The notes under the pieces were generated by a model. The model was not told where the DNA came from, did no database searches, and saw only the letters and a list, made by a program, of their open reading frames with translations. The position numbers were made by a program, and so were the translations under genes. This document shows positions 53,436 through 63,327 of a DNA stretch of 64,000 bases, piece by piece. Numbering within the stretch: the stretch's first letter is position 1; each line of letters begins with the position of its first letter. Source of the stretch: Pseudomonas sp. TTU2014-080ASC (GTDB taxonomy: Bacteria; Pseudomonadota; Gammaproteobacteria; Pseudomonadales; Pseudomonadaceae); contig NZ_LKKK01000012.1 in NCBI RefSeq assembly GCF_001446935.1, forward strand, positions 248,001 through 312,000, in the 5' to 3' direction.

Positions 53436-54131
53436 ATGACTTTCGACCTTTATGGATTCGGCCCGGCACTTGCCGCTGGCACCCTGATGACCATCAAGCT
53501 GGCGCTCAGCGCACTGTGCTTGGGTCTGGTGCTCGGTCTGCTCGGAGCCCTTGCCAAGACTTCTCCGTACAAGCCGCTGCAATGGCTTGGCGGCACTTAC
53601 TCCACACTTGTGCGCGGCATCCCGGAGCTGCTCTGGGTTCTGCTGATTTATTTCGGCACCGTGCAATTAATGCGCAACCTGGCAGACTTGCTCGGCATCG
53701 AAAGCCTTGAGCTGAACGCCTTTGCCGCCGGCACCATTGCACTCGGACTGTGCTTTGGTGCTTACGCCACGGAAGTATTCCGCGGCGCGATTCTGGCCAT
53801 TCCCAAAGGCCACCGCGAAGCAGGTCTGGCTTTAGGCCTGTCCAAGCCACGTATTTTCATGCGCCTGATCCTGCCGCAAATGTGGCGCATTGCCCTGCCG
53901 GGCCTGGGCAACCTGTTCATGATCCTGATGAAGGACACTGCACTGGTTTCGGTAATCGGCCTGGAAGAGATCATGCGCCGTTCGCAGATCGCCGTGACCG
54001 CGAGCAAGGAACCGTTCACGTTCTATTTAGTGGCTGCCTTCATTTATCTGGGCCTGACCATTCTCGCCATGATCGGTATGCACTTCCTTGAAAAACGCGC
54101 CAGCCGTGGCTTTGTCAGGAGTGCAGCATGA
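53436..54131 (+). CDS. polar amino acid ABC transporter permease (HisQ-like)
   Basis: 231 residues from ATG 53436 (a GTG at 53415 lies in the hairpin and is unlikely). Five membrane helices. The EAA loop contacting the ATPase reads GHREAGLALGLSKPRIFMRLILPQMWR. The start overlaps nothing, but its stop overlaps the next permease start (GCATGA). Confidence 0.93.
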   Translation: MTFDLYGFGPALAAGTLMTIKLALSALCLGLVLGLLGALAKTSPYKPLQWLGGTYSTLVRGIPELLWVLLIYFGTVQLMRNLADLLGIESLELNAFAAGTIALGLCFGAYATEVFRGAILAIPKGHREAGLALGLSKPRIFMRLILPQMWRIALPGLGNLFMILMKDTALVSVIGLEEIMRRSQIAVTASKEPFTFYLVAAFIYLGLTILAMIGMHFLEKRASRGFVRSAA

Positions 54132-54817
54132 ACTGGGAAGTGATCATCAAATGGCTGCCGCGCCTGTCCGAAGGCGCGCTTCTAACCCTCGAATTGGTCG
54201 GCATTGCCGTTATCGCCGGCCTGATTCTGGCCATCCCGCTGGGCCTGGCTCGCTCGTCGCGTCACTGGTACGTACGCGCCGTGCCGTACAGCTACATTTT
54301 CTTCTTCCGTGGCACACCGCTGCTGGTTCAGCTGTTCCTAGTCTATTACGGCATGGCTCAGTTCGACGTGGTGCGTAAGAGCGCGCTATGGCCCTACCTG
54401 CGCGATCCGTACTGGTGCGCCGTCATCACCATGACGCTGCACACCGCCGCCTATATCGCCGAGATTCTGCGCGGCGCGATTCAGGCCGTACCGCCGGGTG
54501 AGATCGAAGCAGCACGGGCCTTGGGCATGTCCCGCGCCCAAGCCATGCTCTACATCATCCTGCCCCGCGCTGCGCGCATCGGCCTGCCAGCGTACAGCAA
54601 CGAAGTGATCCTGATGCTCAAGGCCAGTGCTCTAGCCAGCACCGTCACACTGCTGGAGCTCACCGGCATGGCGCGGACCATCATCGCCCGCACCTACCTG
54701 CCGGTAGAGATTTTCTTCGCCGCAGGCATGTTCTATCTGGTGATCGCCTTCGTACTGGTGCAAGGCTTCAAACTGCTGGAACGCTGGCTGCGCGTCGACG
54801 CCTGCCAGGGCCGCTGA
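54128..54817 (+). CDS. polar amino acid ABC transporter permease (HisM-like)
   Basis: 229 residues, five helices. The N-terminal GALLTLELVGIAVIAGLILAIPLGLARSS and FFRGTPLLVQLFLVYYG are the HisM pattern; the EAA loop is GEIEAARALGMSRAQAMLYIILPRA. With the preceding permease it forms the heterodimeric channel. Confidence 0.95.
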   Translation: MNWEVIIKWLPRLSEGALLTLELVGIAVIAGLILAIPLGLARSSRHWYVRAVPYSYIFFFRGTPLLVQLFLVYYGMAQFDVVRKSALWPYLRDPYWCAVITMTLHTAAYIAEILRGAIQAVPPGEIEAARALGMSRAQAMLYIILPRAARIGLPAYSNEVILMLKASALASTVTLLELTGMARTIIARTYLPVEIFFAAGMFYLVIAFVLVQGFKLLERWLRVDACQGR

Positions 54818-54820
54818 TTG

Positions 54821-54840
54821 CATGAGGGTTCGCCCTCATG
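54821..54840 (+). terminator. hairpin with TTCG tetraloop after the ABC operon
   Basis: CATGAGGG-TTCG-CCCTCATG is a perfect 8-bp stem with a very stable tetraloop, immediately after the last permease gene. Its right arm ends in the ATG at 54838, so it may also hide that start codon. Confidence 0.65.
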
Positions 54841-56085
54841 CACATTCACGCCATGTCTGATCACAGTAATCCCCACACACTCAGCGGCGCTGCCTTGGAG
54901 CAGCGCTTCGCCGAGCTTGATCAGTTCTTACTTGAGCATCAGGCCTTATGGCGACCGCGCCCATTTGTGCATTACCCGACGCTGCCGTGGGAAACCGATC
55001 ACCCCGAATTGGCCCACTGGCTTCGTCAGCAGTCGCTGGAGCATGCCGACTCAGCCCACAACCAGCCACACCAACTCAAGGGTGCGCCCGATCCATTCCC
55101 CCAGCTGGCGGCAACCGCAGCCCGACTCAGCCAACTTGGTGCTCACCCACAAACCGCCACGACCAGCATTCCTGCACGTCTAAGTAACGGCATTCCCGGT
55201 CGTAAGTGGGAACAGATCAACGCATTTAGCCGCAGCTTGCACTTTGCCCACCCTCCCACGCACTGGCTGGACTGGTGCTCCGGCAAAGGTCATCTCGGCC
55301 GCTTACTGGCTCGTGATGGTGCACAGCTGACCTGCCTGGAGCACGACGACGAACTGGTCCGCAGCGGCCAACAACTTAGCGGCAAACTTGGCATACCTGC
55401 CCAGCACATTCAGCAAGATGTGCTGAGTGCCGACGCCTCCTTGCAACTCAAAACCGCACACACCCCCGTGGCTCTGCACGCCTGCGGTGAACTGCACACG
55501 CGCCTGCTGCAACTCGCCAGTGCAGCAAACTGCACCCAGCTCGCCATCGCGCCGTGTTGCTACAACCGCATCAGCACCCAGCACTACCAGCCTCTTTCGC
55601 AACAGGCGCAGCAGTCAGCCCTGATACTGGATATCGATGACCTTGGCCTGCCACTCAGCGAAACCGTTACCGCCGGAGCGCGAGTTAAACGCCACCGCGA
55701 CCAGTCCATGGCCTGGCGCTTGGGCTTTGATCTGCTACAGCGTGAACTACGCGGAGAAAACAGCTATTTATCCACACCCTCGCTGCCTGCGGCGTACTTG
55801 GATAAGTCTTTCGACGTGTTCTGCAAAGACTTGGCAAAACTGAAAGAGCTGCCTGAGCCCAATACCCAAAACTGGCCTGCTCTAGAGCAGCTCGGCTGGC
55901 AACGACTTGCCGTCGTACGCAACCTTGAATTACTCCGCAATATATTCCGCAGACCGCTAGAACTCTGGCTTCTACTGGATCGGGCGCTCTATCTTGAGGC
56001 CTCGGGCTACCAGGTAAAACTCGGTACATTCTGTGCTTATGAACAAAGCCCCAGAAACCTGCTGCTGCTAGCCGAACGCAACTGA
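54838..56085 (+). CDS. SAM-dependent methyltransferase (METTL25/Methyltransf_32-like)
   Basis: 415 residues from ATG 54838; ATG 54853 is equally possible because the first one lies in a hairpin. The SAM site is WLDWCSGKGHLGRLLA (motif I) with CLEHDDELV (acidic ribose contact). Later VALHACGELHTRLLQLA and IAPCCYNRIS are the signature of the METTL25-type family. The first ~120 residues are a variable helical part. The target, perhaps RNA or protein, is not known to me. Confidence 0.82.
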   Translation: MHIHAMSDHSNPHTLSGAALEQRFAELDQFLLEHQALWRPRPFVHYPTLPWETDHPELAHWLRQQSLEHADSAHNQPHQLKGAPDPFPQLAATAARLSQLGAHPQTATTSIPARLSNGIPGRKWEQINAFSRSLHFAHPPTHWLDWCSGKGHLGRLLARDGAQLTCLEHDDELVRSGQQLSGKLGIPAQHIQQDVLSADASLQLKTAHTPVALHACGELHTRLLQLASAANCTQLAIAPCCYNRISTQHYQPLSQQAQQSALILDIDDLGLPLSETVTAGARVKRHRDQSMAWRLGFDLLQRELRGENSYLSTPSLPAAYLDKSFDVFCKDLAKLKELPEPNTQNWPALEQLGWQRLAVVRNLELLRNIFRRPLELWLLLDRALYLEASGYQVKLGTFCAYEQSPRNLLLLAERN

Positions 56086-56358
56086 TCCTACCCTACACAC
56101 CCTGTGGATAACTCTGTTGACAGAATTCACGCCACTATGGCCAAAACGGGCCATTCATCTTTATACCGAAGTACTTTTTGGATATGACTTTTAGATATTT
56201 ACCTTGATTACAGGTACTTAGCTGGATACCACGAAATCCATCACAAAAATCGCACACACCAGCGTCGCCTATCCCAGCATGTGCATAAGCATCTGAATCA
56301 ACTTAACAATTTCTTCAAAATCAGCGCTTAAACGTCTTTACTCGCCGAGCCAAATAGA

Positions 56359-56364
56359 TATAAT
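56359..56364 (+). promoter_or_regulatory. -10 box of tRNA-Thr
   Basis: A consensus TATAAT 14 bases before the tRNA 5' end. The -35 region (around CTTTAC) is weak. Confidence 0.6.
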
Positions 56365-56378
56365 GCCGACCCACAGAT

Positions 56379-56454
<76 letters not shown>

Positions 56455-56462
56455 CGAAATTT

Positions 56463-56490
56463 AAAGGCTCATCGAAAGGTGGGCCTTTTT
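56463..56490 (+). terminator. intrinsic terminator of tRNA-Thr
   Basis: AAAGGCTCA/TGGGCCTTT stem (one G:T pair) followed by a T-run. Confidence 0.85.
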
Positions 56491-56512
56491 CGTTTCTGAG
56501 GTTTTTACTTAA

Positions 56513-56650
56513 CAGTTACCACTCACCGCTTTCAGCCAAGGCAAAAACTACCTGCTTGCCTGCGTGACGCTCCCTGTGCCTGAACATGCGCTGGAAGTGC
56601 AGAAAATCGTCCTTGATGTCCTGCCACACGCCTTCCGCTACAAGAAGTGA
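56513..56650 (+). pseudogene. C-terminal remnant of an unidentified gene
   Basis: An open stretch of 45 codons without any ATG or plausible start. It encodes a protein-like sequence (GKNYLLACVTLPVPEHALE ... VLPHAFRYKK) and ends with TGA. It overlaps the stop of the convergent SDR gene by 13 bases and lies just after tRNA-Thr. It looks like the tail of a deleted gene; I do not recognise the family. Confidence 0.45.
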
Positions 56651-57393
56651 TCGCCGCCGTTGGGGCTGATGCACTGCCCTTGGAAATGACGACCTGAGTC
56701 GGAAGCCAGAAACACATAGCTCGGCGAAATATCCTCAACTTGCGCTAAACGGCCTAAAGGTATTCCCGCCCTCACCCTGTCCAGCGTTTCACTGGGCACT
56801 GCCTCCAGAATGGGCGTCAGAGTTGCCCCCGGCGCTACGCAGTTGATAGTTATGTCACGGGCACCAATCTCTAGGGCAACTGAACGTGTGAAGGACAGAA
56901 TTCCGCCTTTAGCCGCCGTGTAGGCACAAAGCCCCGGCGCGCCCTTGTAGGCCAATTGGGAGACGGTGTTGATAATCCGCCCTTGCTTTTGCTCATACAT
57001 CAGCGGCAACACAGCACGGGTCATCAGAAAAGTGCCGCGCAGGTGAACCGCCAACACTCGGTCCCAAACTTCTACGGACAATTGATCGACTGTTCCGCTG
57101 TGGGCGATGCCCGCATTGTTCACCAGAATATCGATACGCGAATACGCAACCAGAGTCTGCTCAACCATCCGCTGCACATCCTGTTCACAGGACACATCGG
57201 CGCAGATGGCGATCGACTCACAGCCCAGCTCATTAAGCGTGCGACACACCTCTGCCGCAGTACCGGCCTCGGCCTCTTGCGGATAGTTGACGACCACCGC
57301 TCTGGCCCCTGCCCTGGCAAATGCCAAGGCCACAGCTCGACCGATTCCTGAACTACTGCCGGTAATTAAAGCCACCTTACCTTGCAAACTCAT
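56638..57393 (-). CDS. short-chain dehydrogenase/reductase (SDR, FabG-like)
   Basis: 251 residues, classical SDR. Cofactor motif GSSSGIGRAVALAFARAG, NNAG, the catalytic Ser (NTVSQLAYKG), Tyr-x3-Lys in CAYTAAKGG, and the C-terminal GGDHFL. The usual NADP(H)-type basic residue is absent after the second strand (VVVNYPQEAE), so cofactor choice is uncertain. Its substrate is unknown. The 3' end overlaps the gene remnant. Confidence 0.92.
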   Translation of the reverse strand: MSLQGKVALITGSSSGIGRAVALAFARAGARAVVVNYPQEAEAGTAAEVCRTLNELGCESIAICADVSCEQDVQRMVEQTLVAYSRIDILVNNAGIAHSGTVDQLSVEVWDRVLAVHLRGTFLMTRAVLPLMYEQKQGRIINTVSQLAYKGAPGLCAYTAAKGGILSFTRSVALEIGARDITINCVAPGATLTPILEAVPSETLDRVRAGIPLGRLAQVEDISPSYVFLASDSGRHFQGQCISPNGGDHFL

Positions 57394-57569
57394 GTGAGCA
57401 GACTCCTTTTAGTATTGTTATCCGCTGATCTTGCCTCAAAAGACCGCAAGTATGTGGACGTTTTTGTGCCTTCACTCCGGCAAAAATATCCCTCACCGCC
57501 CAGCACTCCGAGTTGACGAATCCCCGGCCCTGACCAGACAATCCTGTACGCAAATACAGTATCGCCGTC

Positions 57570-59207
57570 ATGAGCCGCAGCCTTCCTCCCGAACTTTATT
57601 ACCTGAGCAATTTTCGCCTTGCACTGGCCTGGGTGAGCGAGCGCTATGGCGATCTGTTGTCACCGCAGGAACAGGCCTTTATCGAGCAATTTACTGCCAG
57701 CCCTGAGCCTTCACAGGCCCTGTTGGTGCGGATGGTGATGCGCAAAGGCGTGCATTTTCGCCAGAGCAAGTTGAGTTACAGCGAAATCGGTGACACCCAC
57801 AGCGCAGCTCAGCCATTACTGGAATACGGCTGGGTGAATGATCAGACCCCGCTTCACGCTGCCGAACTGACAGACCTGCTAACCAAAGATGAGCTGCTGG
57901 CACATGCTCCGCTACCTGAGCGACGCACCTCACTGAAGAAGAGCGAATTGCGTGAACAACTGCTGGCTCAGGAACATCCCGAGCAGCCATTCAGCACCTG
58001 GTGCCCCAACCTCAATGACCGTCTCTACAGCCTGCAAATCGCCGAGCTGTGTGATCGTTTGCGGCTGATGTTTTTCGGTAACCTGAGCCAGGACTGGACC
58101 GAGTTTGTGCTGGCCGACTTAGGCATCTATCGCTACGAACAAGTGGCAATCAGCCCCGAGTCCCGAGGGTTTCAAAGCCGGCAGGACATCGACGCTTACA
58201 TCAGCCTGCGCAATTACCGGTTGCAGCTGGAGGCCGGAGAGCCGTTAAGTGACTGGCTGCCTGAGTTGCTCACCTTCGACTCAGCGAACCCCTATCTGCG
58301 TTCACGCCACAGCAAGCTGTTGTTTCAAATTGGTCAGCAGTTGGAGAGGCTCAGTGAACTGGAGCTGGCCTTATCGCTGTATCAAATCTGCGGTTATGGG
58401 CAGGCCCGCTGGCGGCTGATCCGCGTGTTGGAGGCACTGCAACGCTTTGATGAAGCGCATGAGTACGCAATCAACTTCAGTCAACAGCCCCACGACGATG
58501 AAGAAAGCCAGCGTCTGGAGCGCGCCCTGAGCCGCTTGCAACGCAAGCTCGGTCTCCCGGCGCCAAGACGCAGCCGTGCATTCAAGGAGCAGCGTTTCGA
58601 CCTGCAACTACCGCCCTCAGATGAGTGCGTGGAAGTGGCTGTGTGCGAACACCTGCAGCAGGACGATGCGCCGGTCTATTACGTGGAAAACACGCTGATC
58701 TGCAGCCTGTTCGGACTACTCTGCTGGGACGTAATTTTCGCCCCACTGCCGGGCGCATTCTTCCATCCGTTCCACACCGGACCGGTCGATTTGTACAGCC
58801 CGGAGTTTTACCAACAGCGTGCCGAGCTGTTCGAACACAGCCTGCGCTGTCTCGATTCGGATGACTACAAAGACCTGATCCGCCAGCGCTATCAGGACAA
58901 ATTCGGTATTCAGTCGCCCTTTGTGTTCTGGAGCGTGCTGGATGAAACCCTGCTGGAATTAGCCCTGCATTGCATACCCGCGGAACACCTAGCAGCCTGT
59001 TTCCAGCGTATGCTGCACGACCTGAAAGCCAACCGCGCCGGCATGCCGGACTTGATTCAGTTCTACCCCAACGAGCAACGCTACCGGATGATCGAAGTGA
59101 AAGGCCCCGGCGACCGCCTGCAAGACAACCAGAAGCGCTGGCTGGCGTTTGCCGCAGAGCACGGCATCGACGTGGAAGTCTGCTACGTGAGCTGGACACC
59201 TGCATGA
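57570..59207 (+). CDS. FAN1-type VRR-NUC structure-specific nuclease
   Basis: 545 residues. An SAP-like helical N-terminus, a TPR-like middle (residues ~270-350), and a C-terminal VRR-NUC domain with PD-(D/E)xK residues in RAGMPDLIQF and MIEVKGPGDRLQDNQK. Bacterial FAN1 homologues cleave 5' flaps and help repair interstrand crosslinks. The stop overlaps the helicase ATG (ATGA), so the two act together. Confidence 0.93.
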   Translation: MSRSLPPELYYLSNFRLALAWVSERYGDLLSPQEQAFIEQFTASPEPSQALLVRMVMRKGVHFRQSKLSYSEIGDTHSAAQPLLEYGWVNDQTPLHAAELTDLLTKDELLAHAPLPERRTSLKKSELREQLLAQEHPEQPFSTWCPNLNDRLYSLQIAELCDRLRLMFFGNLSQDWTEFVLADLGIYRYEQVAISPESRGFQSRQDIDAYISLRNYRLQLEAGEPLSDWLPELLTFDSANPYLRSRHSKLLFQIGQQLERLSELELALSLYQICGYGQARWRLIRVLEALQRFDEAHEYAINFSQQPHDDEESQRLERALSRLQRKLGLPAPRRSRAFKEQRFDLQLPPSDECVEVAVCEHLQQDDAPVYYVENTLICSLFGLLCWDVIFAPLPGAFFHPFHTGPVDLYSPEFYQQRAELFEHSLRCLDSDDYKDLIRQRYQDKFGIQSPFVFWSVLDETLLELALHCIPAEHLAACFQRMLHDLKANRAGMPDLIQFYPNEQRYRMIEVKGPGDRLQDNQKRWLAFAAEHGIDVEVCYVSWTPA

Positions 59208-61495
59208 CCTATTCAGTGGCGGTGCGTGCGCTGTGTGAGTTCACCGCCAAAGAGGGTGATCTCGACCTGCGTTTCACCCCGGCACCGACCGCGCAGGAAG
59301 GTATCGCCGGGCACCAGACGGTGATCAGCCGCAGAGGCTCGGATTATCTGGCCGAGCTGCCGCTCAGTGGCAGTTACCCCGGTTTGCTGGTGAGCGGCCG
59401 CGCCGACGGTTACGACCCGGAGCAAAACCGCCTCGAAGAAATCAAAACCCATCGCGGCGATATCAGCCGCATTCCCGCCAACCACCGCGCTCTGCACTGG
59501 GCCCAGCTGAAGGTTTACGGCTGGTTATTGTGCGAACAGATGAATCTGGCCGAGGTGGAGTTGGCGGTGGTGTACTTCAACGTGCTCAGCCACGCCGAAA
59601 ACGCCTTTATCGAGACCTACAGCGCAGATGATCTGAAAGCCTTCTTCAATGAACAGTGCAGGCGCTTTCTGCATTGGGCCGAGCAGGAAGAAGCGCACCG
59701 CGAGCGCCGCGATCTCTATCTGGATGAGCTGAAATTCCCCTACACAGAATTTCGCCTCGGCCAGCGCCAACTGGCGGAAGAGGTGTACCGCTGCGCTCGC
59801 GACGGCAACACGCTGATGGCCCAAGCCACCACCGGCATTGGCAAAACCCTGGGGACGATTTTCCCGCAGCTGAAAGCCTTCCCTTCGCAACGCCTGGACC
59901 GGATGTTCTTCCTCACTGCCAAATCTCCCGGCCGACGCTTGGCTCTGGATGCGCTGTGGCAGCTGCGTGGAGAGCAGGCCAACATCCCTTTGAGGGTGTT
60001 GGAACATGTTGCGCGGGATAAATCCTGCGAGCACCCGGACAAAGCCTGTCATGGCGAATCCTGCCCGTTGGCCAAAGGCTTTTATGACCGCCTGCCGGAT
60101 GCTCGTGCGGCGGCCTTAAAGCAGAAATGGCTAAATCAGGCACAAGTGCGACGCATCGCCCTGGAGCACAAAGTCTGCACCTATTACCTGAGTCAGGAGC
60201 TGTGCCGCTGGGCCGATGTGGTGGTGTGCGACTACAACTATTACTTCGACATTGCCGCCCTGCTCTACAGCCTGACCAGCCAGAACGAATGGCGCGTGGC
60301 GGTGCTGGTGGATGAGGCGCACAACCTCGTTGACCGAGCCCGCGGCATGTACACCGCCGAGCTGAATCAGCTGGCCTTTTATGAGTTGTGCCGCAACGCG
60401 CCGCGCTCATTAAAAAATGTACTGGAACGGGTCAGTCGTCATTGGGAGCAGATCAACCAGAGTCTGGAGCAGGATTATCAGATCTTCCCGGCGGTGCCGG
60501 ATCTGTTTGTCGCAGCGCTGCAAAAAACCGTCAGCGCGATCACCGATCATCTCTCCGAACACCCCAGCGGCAATGACCGCGAGCTGCTGCTTTTCTATCT
60601 GGAAGCCATGCTGTTCTGCCGCTTGTGCGAAGCCTACGGGCCGCACTCGCTGTTCGATGTAACGCGCCTTGAGAGCAACGCCATCGGCCTGCATACCACG
60701 CTGTGCCTGCGCAATATCGTCCCAGCGCCATTCCTCAGCGGCCGCTTTGCCGAGGCGCACACCACCACGTTGTTCTCCGCCACATTACGCCCGGCCAATT
60801 ACTACCGTGACTTACTCGGCCTGCCTTACGAAACCCAATGGCTGGATGTGGCCTCGCCCTTCTCAGCCGAGCAGCTGGACGTGCGCAGCGTACGCAACCT
60901 CTCCACACGCTATCAGGATCGTGAATCGAGCTTGCTGCCCATCTGCCAGTTGATGGCCGAGCAATACCAAAAGGCACCGGGCAATTATCTGGCCTTCTTC
61001 AGCAGCTATGCCTATCTGGATCAGGTGCGCGAGCTGTTCCGGGCGATGTACCCGACTATCCCCACCAGCATGCAAACCCGCAGCATGAACGAACAGGACC
61101 GACAGGCCTTCCTCGACAACTTCACCCTGCATTCAGAAGGCATCGGTTTTGCGGTGCTGGGCGGTGCATTTGGTGAAGGCATCGACTTGCCGGGCAAGCG
61201 ACTGGTCGGTGCATTTATCGCCACTCTCGGCCTGCCGCAGGTCAACGCCATCAATGAAGAAATGAAAGCACGCATGCAGCAGATGTTTGGTGAAGAGAAT
61301 GGCTACGACTACGCCTATCTCTATCCCGGCATGCAGAAGGTGGTGCAGGCAGCCGGGCGGGTGATCCGCACCACGGCGGATCAGGGCTGCGTGTACCTGC
61401 TAGATGACCGATATGGAGCGCCCAAGGTGAAAAATCTGCTGCCAAGCTGGTGGCAAGTAAAACCGCTGATCTGGAAGCCACCGAGCCGCAGCTGA
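59204..61495 (+). CDS. XPD/DinG-type iron-sulfur DNA helicase
   Basis: 763 residues from ATG 59204. The N-terminal ~170 residues hold a PD-(D/E)xK/Cas4-like nuclease-type fold (LLVSGRADGYDPEQNRLEEIKTHRG). Walker A ATTGIGKT, then the 4Fe-4S cysteines in CEHPDKACHGESC and HKVCTYY, DEAH box VLVDEAHNLV, and the C-terminal motif VVQAAGRVIRT. It unwinds DNA 5' to 3'. Coupling to the FAN1-type nuclease implies one crosslink- or flap-repair module. Confidence 0.93.
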   Translation: MTYSVAVRALCEFTAKEGDLDLRFTPAPTAQEGIAGHQTVISRRGSDYLAELPLSGSYPGLLVSGRADGYDPEQNRLEEIKTHRGDISRIPANHRALHWAQLKVYGWLLCEQMNLAEVELAVVYFNVLSHAENAFIETYSADDLKAFFNEQCRRFLHWAEQEEAHRERRDLYLDELKFPYTEFRLGQRQLAEEVYRCARDGNTLMAQATTGIGKTLGTIFPQLKAFPSQRLDRMFFLTAKSPGRRLALDALWQLRGEQANIPLRVLEHVARDKSCEHPDKACHGESCPLAKGFYDRLPDARAAALKQKWLNQAQVRRIALEHKVCTYYLSQELCRWADVVVCDYNYYFDIAALLYSLTSQNEWRVAVLVDEAHNLVDRARGMYTAELNQLAFYELCRNAPRSLKNVLERVSRHWEQINQSLEQDYQIFPAVPDLFVAALQKTVSAITDHLSEHPSGNDRELLLFYLEAMLFCRLCEAYGPHSLFDVTRLESNAIGLHTTLCLRNIVPAPFLSGRFAEAHTTTLFSATLRPANYYRDLLGLPYETQWLDVASPFSAEQLDVRSVRNLSTRYQDRESSLLPICQLMAEQYQKAPGNYLAFFSSYAYLDQVRELFRAMYPTIPTSMQTRSMNEQDRQAFLDNFTLHSEGIGFAVLGGAFGEGIDLPGKRLVGAFIATLGLPQVNAINEEMKARMQQMFGEENGYDYAYLYPGMQKVVQAAGRVIRTTADQGCVYLLDDRYGAPKVKNLLPSWWQVKPLIWKPPSRS

Positions 61496-61927
61496 TTACA
61501 TCAGCAAGGCAGTCATGGCTGCACGAAGGTTCTCCGGAATGGATACCGGGCGATTGCTGGTGCGATCAACAAACACATGGACAAAGCGCCCCGCTGCGCA
61601 GGCGTCATCATCTCCAGCCTTAAAAACCGCCAGCTCATACTGCACCGAACTGGTGCCGAGCTTGGCCACGCGCAGACCGACCTCGATCTTGTCCGGGAAG
61701 GCGATGGAAGCGAAATAATCGCAGCTTGAGCTGACCACAAAACCGACGATGTTGCCGTGGTGAATATCCAAGCCACCGACTTCGATCAGGTAAGTGTTCA
61801 CCGCGCTGTCGAAGTAGCTGTAATAGGTGACGTTATTAACGTGGCCATACACGTCATTGTCGTGCCAGCGCGTGGTGATCGGCTGAAAAAAACGGTAGTC
61901 ACTGCGGGCATGCTGGGGAGTGGTCAT
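61496..61927 (-). CDS. 4-hydroxybenzoyl-CoA-type acyl-CoA thioesterase
   Basis: 143 residues, hotdog fold. The 4HBT signature WHDNDVYGHVNNVTYYSYFDSAVN carries the catalytic Asp. It hydrolyses acyl-CoA thioesters in the cytoplasm. The stop abuts the helicase stop of the convergent gene. It is 17 bases downstream of the alcohol dehydrogenase gene, so the two are co-transcribed. Confidence 0.92.
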   Translation of the reverse strand: MTTPQHARSDYRFFQPITTRWHDNDVYGHVNNVTYYSYFDSAVNTYLIEVGGLDIHHGNIVGFVVSSSCDYFASIAFPDKIEVGLRVAKLGTSSVQYELAVFKAGDDDACAAGRFVHVFVDRTSNRPVSIPENLRAAMTALLM

Positions 61928-61944
61928 AAGCGCTCCAAATTCTC

Positions 61945-63108
61945 TCAGTAGGCCACTTGGTAGATGGCCAACGCATGGGCTTCGGTCATTTCCCGCGGGT
62001 TATTGACCAGCAGGCGCTGCTGCAACATGGCATCTCGGGCCAGTGTTGGCAGAACATCCTGCGGCACACCGGCGTCACGCAGACGGGTTGGCAGACCGCT
62101 TTGTTCGCTGAAGTCGGCCATGCGGCAAATAAACTGCTCGGTCTGCTCCATCACACCGCCGGGCCGCAGCTGATCACCCAAAATTACCGGGGCCAACTCA
62201 GCATACAGCGGCGCTGCGACACTTGCGTTAAAGCCCAGCACATGGGGCAGCACCAGCGCATTGGACAATCCGTGAGGTATGTGGAAGTGACCACCGAGCG
62301 GGTACGCTAGTGCATGCACAGCCGCGCATGGCGCATTGGCGAAGGCCTGCCCGGCCAGGCACGAACCCAGCAGCATGGCCTGACGCGCCTCGCGGTTGCT
62401 GCCGTTACTCACCACTTCGTCCAGGTTTCGCGCCAAAAGGCGTAAGGCCTCTTTAGCCAAGAGGTCCGAGATGGGATTCTTTTTGATCGCGCTGGTGTAA
62501 GCCTCAATGGCGTGGACCATGGCATCAATTCCGGTCGCGGCCGTTACAGAAGCAGGCAGGCCAAGCGTCAAGTCAGCATCCAAAACAGCCAGATCAGGCA
62601 ACAACACAGGGGAAACAACGCCCTTTTTGGTGGTTGTGCCGGTGGTGATAACAGAGATCGGCGTCACTTCAGAGCCGGTCCCAGCGGTAGTCGGCACCAG
62701 AATCAATGGCAGGCGCTGAGCGGTAACCTGATCCACACCGTACATCTCATCCAGTGTTTGCGTGCAGGCGGGGTTAGCCAGCAGGGCCACCAACTTGGCC
62801 ACATCCATCGAGCTACCACCGCCAAAGCCGACAATCAGCTCAGCTTTAAGGGCTAGGGCCTGCTTAACAGCTTCCAACAGAATGATTTCAGGTGGATCGG
62901 CCACCACCTGGTCAAACACTTCGACCTTAACCCCAGCCTGAGCAAAGCCGGGCAACACCTCATCGAGCAGGCCAAGCTTGCTGATGCCTGGGTCCGTAAT
63001 CAGCAAGACCCGCTGCGCACCACGCTCACGGCACAGCGATCCTAGGCGGCGCGAGGCCCCAAGCTCGCACTTAATCTGGGCAGTCGTAGCAAAACTGAAC
63101 GCATGCAT
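61945..63108 (-). CDS. iron-containing alcohol dehydrogenase
   Basis: 387 residues, group III ADH. NAD-binding GFGGGSSMDVAKLVAL, then TTAGTGSEVTPISVIT and the metal-binding HALAYPLGGHFHIPHGLSNALVLPHVLGFN with the conserved histidines. It oxidises alcohols or reduces aldehydes; substrate unknown. It is the first gene of the pair with the thioesterase. Confidence 0.93.
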   Translation of the reverse strand: MHAFSFATTAQIKCELGASRRLGSLCRERGAQRVLLITDPGISKLGLLDEVLPGFAQAGVKVEVFDQVVADPPEIILLEAVKQALALKAELIVGFGGGSSMDVAKLVALLANPACTQTLDEMYGVDQVTAQRLPLILVPTTAGTGSEVTPISVITTGTTTKKGVVSPVLLPDLAVLDADLTLGLPASVTAATGIDAMVHAIEAYTSAIKKNPISDLLAKEALRLLARNLDEVVSNGSNREARQAMLLGSCLAGQAFANAPCAAVHALAYPLGGHFHIPHGLSNALVLPHVLGFNASVAAPLYAELAPVILGDQLRPGGVMEQTEQFICRMADFSEQSGLPTRLRDAGVPQDVLPTLARDAMLQQRLLVNNPREMTEAHALAIYQVAY

Positions 63109-63278
63109 GGCGCATCCTCGGCAGATGGGGTTGTGGGTTTATAACGCAAAAAACCCTGGCAGTAACCGCCTAAAGGAGCACAAGAGTCCAAAATAAGACA
63201 GCAAAGCCCCGCAGAAACAGAAACCACGGAGCGTCGAAGTTCGCCAGTGGCTATTCAGGAGAGAAACAACAGGACACT

Positions 63279-63300
63279 CCACATCGGCAAAGCGATGTGG
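63279..63300 (-). terminator. hairpin downstream of the 59-residue ORF
   Basis: CCACATCG/CGATGTGG perfect 8-bp stem with loop GCAAAG (+ strand). It lies 28 bases past the stop of the small - strand ORF. No clear T-run. Confidence 0.4.
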
Positions 63301-63327
63301 GCTAGCGACTGATCAGGCCGTGCCGTA

